Assembly: GCA_017403825.1 (NCBI GenBank)
Contig: JAFRDO010000094.1
Coordinates: forward strand, 1-36,595
DNA length: 36,595 nucleotides
DNA from: Kiritimatiellia bacterium
Lineage (GTDB): Bacteria > Verrucomicrobiota > Kiritimatiellia > RFP12 > UBA1067
Direction: 5' to 3'
Program-made: the position numbers and the translations under genes
Notes under the pieces: model-generated
The model's input: the letters and a program-made list of their open reading frames with translations, nothing else
What the model was told of the DNA's origin: nothing
The model's database searches: none
Part shown: positions 7,916 through 14,780 of the stretch, in pieces
Layout of the letters: each line of letters begins with the position of its first letter
Position numbering within the stretch: the first letter of the stretch is position 1

Positions 7916-8119
7916 ATGGCGATGCCGCAGAGAGACGATCCGCCTACGCCAAGGCTACGGCGGACAGGTACGATAGAGGCGATCAAGCGACTTGAGCCGC
8001 CTTCGCGCGTGCGTTACGGCGCGCCAAGCGCGTTACTTGAATATGCCGTCATGCATGGAGACGAGGAAGAGGCCGAGCGCATCTGCGAAGAACTGTGCAA
8101 GCTGACGGACGAGGTTTGA
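7916..8119 (+). CDS. Small acidic protein of the AlbA_2 module header, copy 1 (67 aa)
   Basis: Starts MAMPQRDD, contains KRLEPPSRVRYG and ends CEELCKLTDEV. No family is recognised. It is acidic in its C-terminal half with no membrane segment. Comparing the 48 codons from IEAIKRL onward with copy 2 gives 11 synonymous and 6 amino-acid-changing codon differences, which points to a selected protein and not a chance frame. Ten residues, PPTPRLRRTG, are present only here and come from a 30-bp palindromic insertion that keeps the frame. The start is shared with copies 2 and 3 (GGAGTAGAGA upstream). The stop codon overlaps TTGACG at 8116. Position directly ahead of an AlbA_2 gene suggests a partner or regulator, but that is inference. 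Confidence 0.55.
   Translation: MAMPQRDDPPTPRLRRTGTIEAIKRLEPPSRVRYGAPSALLEYAVMHGDEEEAERICEELCKLTDEV
7940..7969 (+). repeat. 30-bp palindromic insertion inside the small ORF
   Basis: This segment is absent from header copies 2 and 3. It starts CCGCCTACGCC and continues AAGGCTACGGCGGACAGGT. CCGCC pairs with GGCGG and GCC with GGC around an AA loop, leaving a three-base internal mismatch. It is flanked by ACGAT on both sides (7935-7939 and 7970-7974). It adds exactly ten codons. It resembles the small palindromic elements known to insert in frame in genes of Rickettsia (RPE-type) in behaviour, though the sequence is different. Confidence 0.75.
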
Positions 8120-8149
8120 CGGCAGATGCGCGCGGTAGTGTGGTATAAT
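8116..8149 (+). promoter_or_regulatory. Header promoter driving AlbA_2 module 1
   Basis: TGGTATAAT at 8141-8149 is a perfect extended -10. TTGACG at 8116-8121 is a perfect-looking -35 but lies 22 bp away, too far for a normal spacer, so the extended -10 probably dominates. The whole element is identical to that at 9761-9794. AlbA_2 begins 19 bases downstream of the -10, with a GAGGAGGAA ribosome site. Confidence 0.75.
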
Positions 8150-8168
8150 CTGGCGAGGAGGAACGACA

Positions 8169-9542
8169 ATGAAGAAGGAAACACAGACGATAGAGTTCAA
8201 GCAGTCGTGGCACGACGAGTATCTTGAGTGGATTTGCGGGTATGCGAACGCATGCGGCGGGACGCTCTACATTGGACGCACCGATGACGGCGCGCCCATT
8301 GGCGTTGTCAAGGCTAAGTCGCTCATGGAGGCTATTCCGTGCAAGATTACCGACACGATGGGAATCATCGCTGATGTGAATCTGCTGAATGAGGATGGCA
8401 AGGACGTCATCGAGATCAAGGTCGAGAAGTATCCATCCCTCATCAGCTACCATGGCAAGTACTTCTATCGTTCCGGCACGACGATGCGGACGATTTCCGG
8501 GAAAGAACTTGATCGGCTTCTGCTCAAACAGCATGGTAAGACATGGGATGCCGTACCAATGCACAAGCTGAAAGCACGCGATCTGGACTCCGGTGCGATA
8601 CGGTTCTTCAAGGACGAAGCGGTCAGGCACAACCGCCTTTCCCGTAAAGAGTTGAATGTGTCGCGCGAGATACTGATGGAGAATCTTCATCTTGTTGACG
8701 ATGAAGGGCTCTTGGCCAGGGCCGCTATGATGGCGTTCCATCGCGATCCCGAAAAATGGGTGACAGGGGCGTATGTGAAGATCGGGTATTTTGAGGACTC
8801 GGACTCTGACTTACGCTATCAGGATGAGGTTCACGGTCCGCTGATCCAACAGGCTGACAAGGTGGTTGATCTTGTTTACACGAAGTACTTGAAAGCGCTT
8901 ATCACATACAAAGGCATCCACCGTGTCGAGCAATACATGTTCCATCCCGATGCATTTCGCGAAATCGTGTTGAACGCCATAGTACACAAGGACTATTCAG
9001 GCGGCAATCCGGTACAGATAAGCGTCTATCCTGACAGGATATATGTATGGAACGATGGAACATTCCCGCCGGAACTGAATACTGCGGCTAAACTGTTCGG
9101 AAAACATTCATCGAAGCCATACAATCCTGGTCTTGCAGGAGTGTTTTTCAAGTGTGGCCTTATTGAAGCATGGGGGCGAGGATTCGACAAGATCACGGCA
9201 GGATGCAAAGAGTACGGTGGACCGCGCCCAAGTTATAGGATAGGTGAAAGCGGCGTTATGGTGCTGTGCAAGGCGTGCCCCGCATATCTGGAATTGAAAA
9301 ACGCAGGAATTGAACAGCTACCGCATACTACCCAAACAACTACCCAAAGCACTACCCAGACAACTGCCCAAAAGATTTTGGCGATAATCAAGGCGAATCC
9401 AAATGTCTCTAGGTCTGCCTTGTCACGGGAAATCGGATTGTCGCCAGACGGAATCAAGTGGCATCTCCAAAAGCTGAAGGAAGGTAATGCAATCCGGCGC
9501 GTTGGCCCCAAATACGGAGGCCATTGGGAAGTCGTTGAATGA
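8169..9542 (+). CDS. AlbA_2/Schlafen-type ATP-binding protein with winged-helix tail (module 1)
   Basis: 457 aa. The AlbA_2 domain at about residues 1-115 has TIEFKQSWHDEYLEWICGYANACGG split as TIEFKQSW and ICGYANACGGTLYIG, with the terminal arm KYFYRSGTTMR. It is followed by the HATPase_c_4-type ATP site (AFREIVLNAIVHKDYSGG, Asn near 269; VWNDGTFP; GLIEAWGRGFDKI). A Thr/Gln linker, TTQTTTQSTTQTTAQ, joins it to a C-terminal winged helix (SRSALSREIGLSPDGIKWHL, GGHWEVVE). This domain order suits a nucleotide-responsive regulator or defence ATPase; the activity is unproven. The ATG is set by GGAGGAA. The promoter lies in the preceding header. Sequence similarity to the module 2 protein is domain-level only, in contrast with the near-identical headers. 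Confidence 0.85.
   Translation: MKKETQTIEFKQSWHDEYLEWICGYANACGGTLYIGRTDDGAPIGVVKAKSLMEAIPCKITDTMGIIADVNLLNEDGKDVIEIKVEKYPSLISYHGKYFYRSGTTMRTISGKELDRLLLKQHGKTWDAVPMHKLKARDLDSGAIRFFKDEAVRHNRLSRKELNVSREILMENLHLVDDEGLLARAAMMAFHRDPEKWVTGAYVKIGYFEDSDSDLRYQDEVHGPLIQQADKVVDLVYTKYLKALITYKGIHRVEQYMFHPDAFREIVLNAIVHKDYSGGNPVQISVYPDRIYVWNDGTFPPELNTAAKLFGKHSSKPYNPGLAGVFFKCGLIEAWGRGFDKITAGCKEYGGPRPSYRIGESGVMVLCKACPAYLELKNAGIEQLPHTTQTTTQSTTQTTAQKILAIIKANPNVSRSALSREIGLSPDGIKWHLQKLKEGNAIRRVGPKYGGHWEVVE
9327..9374 (+). repeat. 12-bp tandem repeat coding the Thr/Gln linker
   Basis: Four units of ACTACCCAAACA and variants, in frame and coding TTQT-like tetrapeptides. It joins the ATP-binding domain to the winged helix. 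A comparable 12-bp repeat occupies the same place in module 2 (10688-10747). Confidence 0.85.
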
Positions 9543-9590
9543 TGGATGGACAGACCTCATTGTTGGAGTGTAAATGGTGGAGTAGAGACT

Positions 9591-9764
9591 ATGGCGATGC
9601 CGCAGAGAGACGACACGATAGAGGCGATCAAGCGACTTGAGCCGCCTTCGCGCGTGCGCTACGGCGGGCCAGGCGTGTTGCTTGAGTATGCCGTCATGCA
9701 TGGTGACGAGGAAGAGGCCGAACGTCTCCGTGAGGAGCTGCGCAAGTTGACGGATGAAGTTTGA
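9591..9764 (+). CDS. Small acidic protein of the AlbA_2 module header, copy 2 (57 aa)
   Basis: MAMPQRDDTIEAIKRLEPP is followed by a tail ending REELRKLTDEV. It is homologous to the 67-aa protein at 7916 without the ten inserted residues. The frame extends upstream to 9546, but ATG 9591 is the start conserved among the three copies. Differences from copy 1 are mostly synonymous. The two Cys of copy 1 (ICEELC) are Arg here (LREELR), so a metal or disulfide role is unlikely. No family is recognised. Confidence 0.55.
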   Translation: MAMPQRDDTIEAIKRLEPPSRVRYGGPGVLLEYAVMHGDEEEAERLREELRKLTDEV

Positions 9765-9794
9765 CGGCAGATGCGCGCGGTAGTGTGGTATAAT
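9761..9794 (+). promoter_or_regulatory. Header promoter driving AlbA_2 module 2
   Basis: TTGACG at 9761-9766 overlaps the small ORF stop, and TGGTATAAT is at 9786-9794. The spacer is 22 bp and identical to that of module 1. Downstream bases are unrelated to module 1. Confidence 0.75.
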
Positions 9795-9824
9795 TTCAAC
9801 AGCAGAATCTGAGAGGAGAATGCC

Positions 9825-10966
9825 ATGACATTGCTAGAGGAAATACAGAACGGCGAGAATGTCGCGCTGGAGTTCAAGGAGGCGCGTCCGAAGGACTCGC
9901 TGAAGTTCACCAAGACCGTTGTCGCGTTCGCGAACGGGCGTGGTGGACGCATTCTCTTCGGCGTGGAGGACAAGACTGGGCGGCTCGTAGGCATACCACG
10001 CGACAAGGTGGCTACGGAAATGGACGCGATTGCTGATACGGTCGCAAATACATGTACGCCATCGGTCGCCATCGACCTCAAGCCGACGACCTTAGAAGGC
10101 AAGGTGCTGCTTGCCCTTGATGTCAGGAGTGGTGACAAAACGCCCTACTATGTGAAATCCCTTGGAATCAGAAAGGGTACATTCATCCGTATCGGCGCAA
10201 CGACTAGAAACGTCGAAGAACACAAACTGAAGAGTTTAATTATCGCAGGTGAGAACTTGAGCTTCGACAAGCAGCCCGTCAAGGGCGCGCGCGTGACGTA
10301 TACGAACTTCCTCTTGATTCAATCCGAGAAGCAATATGCAATGCCGTGTTTCATCGAGACTATCTTGAACCATCCAGCGTCTATGTTGCGCTGTATGACG
10401 ACAGGCTTGAAATACTCTCGCCGGGTGAACTGGTGAAGGATTTCTCCTTGGAAGATGCCATGAACGGCTTTTCCAAGCTTCGGAACAACGCGCTTGGCGA
10501 CGCACTTGAATACATGAAGGAAGTCGAGGCGTGGGGCGGTGGCGTCTCTCGCTATTTCACCGCGTGTGCGGCGTCTGGGCTTCCGCCTCCGACGGTCACA
10601 GAAGAGGCTGGCTTCTTCAAGGTTGTGTTCTGGCGGCAGACGAAGGGCGCAGGTGCATTTGATGACGCTTCGACCACGCCTGCAAAAACTACCGCAAAAA
10701 CTACCGCAGAAACTACCGCAGAAACTACCGTAGAAACTACCGTAGAAACTGCAACTGAGAATCCTGTACAGAGTACATCGTATGGAGCGGCACTCACGAT
10801 CTGGAAGTTGATCTGCAAGAATCCAGCGATAAGCATTTCGGCTCTTGCTGCGGAAACAAGTCTGACATGTGATGGCGTCAGATATCATATTCGTCGATTT
10901 ACATCTGAAGGCAGATTGAAGCGCATTGGTGGCACAAAGGGTGGACGATGGGAAATAGTCGGCTGA
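9825..10966 (+). pseudogene. AlbA_2 ATP-binding gene of module 2, internal deletion plus frameshift
   Basis: The first frame runs from ATG 9825 (GAGAGGAG upstream). It codes a good AlbA_2 domain (VALEFKEARPKDSLKFTKTV, FANGRGGRILFGVEDK, GTFIRIGATTR) up to NLSFDKQPVKG. It then goes out of frame and stops at 10436. In the +1 frame, from about 10292, the sequence resumes with RDVYELPLDSIREAICNAV, HRDYLEPSSVYVALYDDRLE and ILSPGEL, then a Thr-rich linker and a winged helix ending GGRWEIVG at 10966. In intact relatives about 130 residues separate the two parts, so about 400 bp is missing at a junction inside the GGGCGCGCGCG tract near 10283-10294. The fragment at 10346-10966 has no plausible start of its own. 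Non-functional unless the parts are made separately. Confidence 0.85.
10688..10747 (+). repeat. 12-bp tandem repeat coding a Thr-rich linker
   Basis: Five units of ACTACCGCAGAA and variants (last base A or G changes; two units have ACCGTA), in frame, coding TTAE/TTVE tetrapeptides between the ATP-binding domain and winged helix. Confidence 0.88.
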
Positions 10967-10981
10967 AGATGATAGTAGATA

Positions 10982-11074
10982 GACAGACCCCATTGGTGGA
11001 GTTGAAGTGGTGGAGTAGAGACTATGGCGATGCCGCAGAGAGACGATACGATTGAGGCGGTCAAGCGACTTGAC
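10982..11074 (+). repeat. Module header copy 3 (truncated)
   Basis: Matches the leader and the first part of the small ORF of copies 1 and 2, then diverges after GCGACTTGA at 11074. At the 30-bp insertion site it has ACGATACGAT (11043-11052). The promoter half of the header is missing and replaced by transposase sequence. Confidence 0.85.
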
Positions 11075-11467
11075 GCCTTGCGCACGAGAAAGGCGCTCTG
11101 GGAGGTCGTGCAAGGCTGCCTGACCCGCTGGAGGGTGGAGGACACGATACGGTTCGTCAAGCAGTCCTACAGGTTGGAGCACATGAGGCTTCTCGACTGC
11201 CAGCGGCTGAAGAACATGGCCGCGCTCGTCGTCGCGGTCGCCTATTTCGCGGCCGCGTGGCTCGGCAAGAAGGTGAAGCTCGACGCGCTCGCCAGGCACG
11301 TCGCCAAGGTCTCGCGCAAGATGTTCGAGGTGCCGGAGTTCTTCTACTACGCGATAGCGGACGGCCTCAGGTGGCTCTTCGTCAGGCACGGCAGGTGGCG
11401 CGGCTGGAAATGCCCGCGCGAGGAATGCGGCGACCTGCAGATGGAGTTCGAGCTGCTTTCGGGGTAG
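11024..11467 (+). pseudogene. Header small ORF fused to the C-terminal tail of a DDE (IS4-like) transposase
   Basis: 147-codon open frame. Residues 1-17 (MAMPQRDDTIEAVKRLD) are the module small protein. From about residue 20 the frame is the tail of a DDE transposase: CLTRWRVEDTIRFVKQSY with the expected catalytic Glu, LEHMRLLDCQRLKNMAALV, then VAYFAAAWLG and FFYYAIADGLRWL. The N-terminal catalytic Asp regions are absent, so it cannot transpose. Whether the fusion protein is made is unknown. It marks the right end of the module array and suggests that an insertion sequence took part in building it. No flanking target duplication could be recognised. Confidence 0.75.
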
Positions 11468-11628
11468 ACTTAACCGCTTCCGCAACAAGCATGGCCGCAA
11501 AACCTTCGGAATTCCGCAAAAACCGCGCGGGCCTTTCCAAGGGCTCGACAGCGTTTCCCAAAGGTGGGGATATTCCAGCTGACTTGGCGATTGCCAGCGT
11601 GCCGTCGGATTTGGTATAATTTGCGGCA
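11468..11628 (+). promoter_or_regulatory. Intergenic boundary with promoter for the PAS-rluA unit
   Basis: No gene is seen. The right part holds TTGCCA (11591-11596), an 18-bp spacer, and TGGTATAAT (11612-11620), a strong promoter. Only eight bases (TTGCGGCA) separate the -10 from ATG 11629, so the transcript should start at or next to the start codon. This segment separates the accessory island from the metabolic region. Confidence 0.75.
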
Positions 11629-12345
11629 ATGCCACTATTCGTTCCAAAGGACAGACGTTCGCTCTTCCGCCAGTTCCTGGCGGGAATGTACGATGCCGTC
11701 GTCATCACCGATCCCAACGGGCACATCATCGAGATCAACCCGCGGGCGGTAGAGTATTTCGGCTATGAGTTTGACGAGGTCCTCGATAGGCCTGTGTCCG
11801 TTTTCATACCCGGCCTGAAGCAGGACGTGGTTCTCCGCATCCGGAAGGGGCTGGAGGGCGACCGTCACGTGGTGATTGACGCCAACGGACTGTCAAAAGA
11901 CGGGCGCAAGGTCGCCTGCGAGGTGGCCGTGTCGTCGATAGACCTGATGAACCCCGGCGACCTGATCTTCACGATTCGCAACGTCGAGCGCCGTCGAGCC
12001 TACATGAACGCCTTCCGCGCGAAGGCCAGCGCGTTCCAGGTCGCGCAGTCGGCGCTCTTCGCCTGCGATGCCGACGGGCGCATCTGCGAGGCGAACGATG
12101 CCTTTTTGGAGATGTTCGGTCTTGAGAGCGTTGAGGACGCCAGGCGTCATGTGTTCTCCGACTTCATGGCCGACGATCCCCTGCCTGCGAACTTCCGCAA
12201 GGCGCTTGAGGGCGAGACCACGGTTACGGGCATAGTCGCGGAGGGCGACGGCGACGACCGCGAGGAGGTCGACATCGTCCTGGCTCCCAACCTGCAAGGG
12301 CGCAAGGTCAACGGGGTGGTCGGCAGCCTTCTGCAGAAGGGCTGA
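11629..12345 (+). CDS. Tandem PAS-domain protein without output domain
   Basis: 238 aa, cytosolic, no membrane segment. PAS 1 is at about residues 12-125 (GMYDAVVITDPNGHIIEINP, FGYEFDEVLDRPVSVFIPG, a KDGRKVACEVAVSS strand, LIFTIRNVERRR). PAS 2 is at about 135-238 (QSALFACDADGRICEAND, FLEMFGLESVEDARRHVFSDF). PAS domains sense ligands or redox state and usually feed a kinase, cyclase or regulator; no such partner domain is present here. Translation is probably leaderless because the ATG lies eight bases after the -10 and no ribosome site exists. The stop is two bases before the rluA-family gene, so the two are co-transcribed. The signal sensed cannot be told. Confidence 0.85.
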   Translation: MPLFVPKDRRSLFRQFLAGMYDAVVITDPNGHIIEINPRAVEYFGYEFDEVLDRPVSVFIPGLKQDVVLRIRKGLEGDRHVVIDANGLSKDGRKVACEVAVSSIDLMNPGDLIFTIRNVERRRAYMNAFRAKASAFQVAQSALFACDADGRICEANDAFLEMFGLESVEDARRHVFSDFMADDPLPANFRKALEGETTVTGIVAEGDGDDREEVDIVLAPNLQGRKVNGVVGSLLQKG

Positions 12346-12347
12346 CG

Positions 12348-13271
12348 ATGCGCCGTGCGCCCCAGCGACTTTCGGGCATCGTCTCGCTGACGGTCGGGCG
12401 TCCCGATCCAACCGTCCTTCAGGATTTCCTTTCACGCCGGTTTTCGCTTTCGCGCCGTGCGGCAAAGGCGATGATCGACGGGCGCAGCGTGTGGGTGAAC
12501 CGGTCGTGCGTATGGATTGCCGGCTACAGGCTCCGCGTCGGTGACCGGATCGAGCTGCCGGAACGCGTCGTGCGCGGCGCGAAGGAGCAGGGAAAAGCAT
12601 CGAGGACCGCCCCGGAGCGGGCGGCGATTCCGGCGAAGCGCCATGTGCGCGTTCTCTGGCGCGGCGACCGCTATCTTATCTGCGACAAGCCGGCCGGAAT
12701 GCTCAGCTGCGGCTCGCCGGACTCGGTCGAGGATGTCCTTCGCGGACAGGAGTCGCTGCCTGGGCTGGTGGCGGTGCATCGCCTGGACCGCGACACGACG
12801 GGATGCCTCATGTTCGCCCTGGACGATGCGGCGCTCCATGCGGCTGTCGAGGTGTTCAAGACGCATCGCGTGGCCAAGACCTACAATGCGATAGCCGTAG
12901 GCCGTTTCCCGCACTTGCATCAGACGGTCGATTCGCCGATTGACGGGCAGCCGGCCGTCTCTCGGATTACGCGGGAGGCTGTCTCGGCGGACGCCTCGTT
13001 CCTTCGCATACGCATCGAGACCGGGCGGACGAACCAGATCAGGCGGCATCTTGCGTCCATACGCTTCCCCATCGTCGGCGACCGCACTTTCGGGCTGAAG
13101 TCCGCCCGCGACCCGCGGCTCATGCAGGTGCCGCGTCAGATGCTTCATTCATCTTCGATCGAGATGCCGAATCCGCTCGAACCAGGCAGCACCATCAAGG
13201 CTCATTCGCCGCTCCCCGCCGACTTCCGTGCCGTGCTGCGCCTCTTCGGCATGGGCAAGCGCCGGCCCTGA
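12348..13271 (+). CDS. RluA-family 23S rRNA/tRNA pseudouridine synthase
   Basis: 307 aa. Converts uridine to pseudouridine in structured RNA. An N-terminal S4 RNA-binding domain is at about residues 22-70 (VLQDFLSRRFSLSRRAAKAM, RLRVGDRIELPE). The synthase domain carries the family motif VHRLDRDTTG, with the catalytic Asp near residue 147, and later RIRIETGRTNQIRRHLA with VGDRTFG. The S4 domain and motif place it in the RluC/RluD type, but the exact target base cannot be assigned. The start has AGAAGGG six bases upstream. It follows the PAS gene after two bases, an unusual pairing. Confidence 0.92.
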   Translation: MRRAPQRLSGIVSLTVGRPDPTVLQDFLSRRFSLSRRAAKAMIDGRSVWVNRSCVWIAGYRLRVGDRIELPERVVRGAKEQGKASRTAPERAAIPAKRHVRVLWRGDRYLICDKPAGMLSCGSPDSVEDVLRGQESLPGLVAVHRLDRDTTGCLMFALDDAALHAAVEVFKTHRVAKTYNAIAVGRFPHLHQTVDSPIDGQPAVSRITREAVSADASFLRIRIETGRTNQIRRHLASIRFPIVGDRTFGLKSARDPRLMQVPRQMLHSSSIEMPNPLEPGSTIKAHSPLPADFRAVLRLFGMGKRRP

Positions 13272-13320
13272 GCCCGCCTTTGCTTTTCCCGCGCGATTCT
13301 CCGGCCACTGTTGCCATTGC

Positions 13321-13345
13321 GCCACAGGTGGCATTATGCTAGAAT
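13321..13345 (+). promoter_or_regulatory. Promoter with palindrome for the SorE-like gene
   Basis: TGCTAGAAT (13337-13345) is an extended -10 located seven bases before ATG 13353. GCCAC-AG-GTGGC (13321-13332) is an inverted repeat just upstream, covering the -20 to -31 region, where a repressor would block polymerase. Confidence 0.55.
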
Positions 13346-13352
13346 ATCATGC

Positions 13353-14726
13353 ATGAAAGCAAAGGCATGGAGGCTGTACGGCGCGCGCGACGCGCGTCTT
13401 GAGGACATCGAACTGGAATCTGCCGGCGACGAGGGAATCGTCGTCGAGCTTGTGACCAACACGATCTGCCTTAGTGACTACAAAGGCGCGACCCTAGGCA
13501 CCGGGCACAAGCGCGTGCCGCGCGACATCGCGACGCGTCCTACGATGTTCGGACACGAGGTGTCGGGCATCGTCCGCGAAGTCGGCACGAAGTGGAAGGA
13601 CCAGTTCCATGTCGGCCAGCACGTCGGGCTTCAGCCGTCGCTGAACATTCCCGGACACGAGCTTGAGACCGTCGGCTACGCCTGGCACACGATCGGCGGC
13701 GAGACGACGCACGTGTACCTTCCCTCCATCGTGATGGAGATGGGGTGTCTCCTGCCGTACGACGGCGACGCGTTCTTCAAGTGTTCGCTGGCGGAGCCGA
13801 TCTCGTGCATCGTATCAGGTTTCCGCACGAACTACCACAACGCGTTCTGCTCGCACGACCTGGAGGTCGGCATAGTCGACAAGGGCACGATGCTCCTGAT
13901 GGCCGGCTGCGGCGCGATGGGCCTCGGCTGCATTGACATCGCGTGCCATTCGCCGGAGAAGCGTCCGAGGCGCCTCGTCGTCACCGACATCGACGACGCG
14001 CGGCTCAAGCGGGCGGCGCGCATGTTCGGCATGGCGTATTCGGACGGACGCGCCGACGGCACGGTGAACGGCGTGGAGGTGCATTTCGTCAACGTGAAGG
14101 ACATGGCCGATCCCGTGAAGGGGCTGAAGGCGTACAACCTTGCGGACGACGCGCGCGCCGACAACCCGACGTCCACCGGCGGCGGCTACGACGACATCTT
14201 CCTCTTCGCGGCGGTGCCTGCGCTCATCACGCAGTGCTCCGACCTGCTTGGCTTCGGCGGCTGTCTCAACTTCTTCGCCGGTCCGACCGACCAGCATCTG
14301 ATGGCGTCGTTCAACTTCTACAACGTCCACTACATGATGCACCACGTCGTCGCCAACTCTGGCGGGGACGTGAAGGACATGGCCGATTCCGTCGACTGGA
14401 TCGGGAAGGGCCTTCTCCACCCGGAAGTCATGATCACGCACGTGGGCGGGCTCGACTCCGCCGCGCAGGCTACGTTCGACATGCTCAAGGTGCCGGGAGG
14501 CAAGCGCCTCGTCTACACCCACGTCAACATGCCGATGACGGCGATCGAGGATTTCGCGGAGAAGGGCAAGAGCGACCCGTTCTACGCCGAGCTGGACCGT
14601 ATCTGCTCCGCCAACAATGGGCTTTGGTGCAAGGAGGCCGAGGAATACCTTCTCGCCAATGCACCGAAGGTGGAGATAGGCGAGCCGAAGGAGCTTGTCA
14701 GGGAGCGCGTCATCCGCCTGTCCTGA
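13353..14726 (+). CDS. Zinc-dependent medium-chain dehydrogenase, L-sorbose-1-phosphate reductase (SorE) type
   Basis: 457 aa NAD(P)-dependent sugar-phosphate or polyol oxidoreductase. Features: N-terminal KAKAWRLYGARDARLEDIEL; catalytic zinc ligands Cys-39 (ICLSDYKGA) and the GHE at 67-69; Rossmann glycine motif AGCGAMGLGCID followed by VVTDIDDARL. The C-terminal LNFFAGPTD, NFYNVHYMMHHVV, MITHVGGLDS and NNGLWCKEAEEYLL match the SorE-like subgroup. Substrate is inferred from the subgroup only; no sorbose or other sugar genes are adjacent. I set the start at ATG 13353, not the upstream in-frame codon at 13311, because the promoter lies in between. It looks monocistronic and leaderless. Confidence 0.85.
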   Translation: MKAKAWRLYGARDARLEDIELESAGDEGIVVELVTNTICLSDYKGATLGTGHKRVPRDIATRPTMFGHEVSGIVREVGTKWKDQFHVGQHVGLQPSLNIPGHELETVGYAWHTIGGETTHVYLPSIVMEMGCLLPYDGDAFFKCSLAEPISCIVSGFRTNYHNAFCSHDLEVGIVDKGTMLLMAGCGAMGLGCIDIACHSPEKRPRRLVVTDIDDARLKRAARMFGMAYSDGRADGTVNGVEVHFVNVKDMADPVKGLKAYNLADDARADNPTSTGGGYDDIFLFAAVPALITQCSDLLGFGGCLNFFAGPTDQHLMASFNFYNVHYMMHHVVANSGGDVKDMADSVDWIGKGLLHPEVMITHVGGLDSAAQATFDMLKVPGGKRLVYTHVNMPMTAIEDFAEKGKSDPFYAELDRICSANNGLWCKEAEEYLLANAPKVEIGEPKELVRERVIRLS

Positions 14727-14764
14727 CGGCATCTGAACGCTAGGCCGAGCGGACGCAGCAATTA

Positions 14765-14773
14765 TGGTATAAT
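14765..14773 (+). promoter_or_regulatory. Extended -10 promoter of the lolD-like operon
   Basis: TGGTATAAT, with no recognisable -35. ATG 14781 lies seven bases after the hexamer, so the mRNA is expected to be leaderless. It may drive six genes up to 19224. Confidence 0.7.
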
Positions 14774-14780
14774 GCGCAGC

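Larger units (their letters stand above)
7876..8149 (+). repeat. Module header copy 1 (small ORF plus promoter)
   Basis: The first of three related headers (others at 9551 and 10982). It includes a leader with two TGGAGT motifs 15-16 bases apart, the small ORF at 7916, and an extended -10 promoter. From the ORF start onward it matches copy 2 at roughly nine bases in ten, apart from a 30-bp insertion. The last 30 bases after the ORF stop are identical in copies 1 and 2. The similarity ends at the last base of TATAAT. Confidence 0.85.
9551..9794 (+). repeat. Module header copy 2
   Basis: Same layout as copy 1, without the 30-bp insertion. At the insertion site it reads ACGACACGAT. It begins about 10 bases after the stop of AlbA_2 gene 1 and ends with the -10 hexamer of module 2. 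Confidence 0.85.

Noticed and set aside
8116..8149. TTGACG as a normal -35 for TATAAT
   Set aside because: The spacer is 22 bp in both modules, too long for ordinary sigma-70 use; the extended -10 explains the promoter better. TTGACG may only be conserved because it overlaps the small ORF stop.
10346..10966. Separate AlbA_2 C-terminal gene
   Set aside because: No ribosome site, and the coding similarity begins upstream of its ATG (about 10292). It is the second half of the frameshifted pseudogene.
13943..14743. 266-codon plus-strand frame inside the SorE-like gene
   Set aside because: Arg/Gly-rich out-of-frame shadow; the dehydrogenase frame carries the NAD and zinc motifs.
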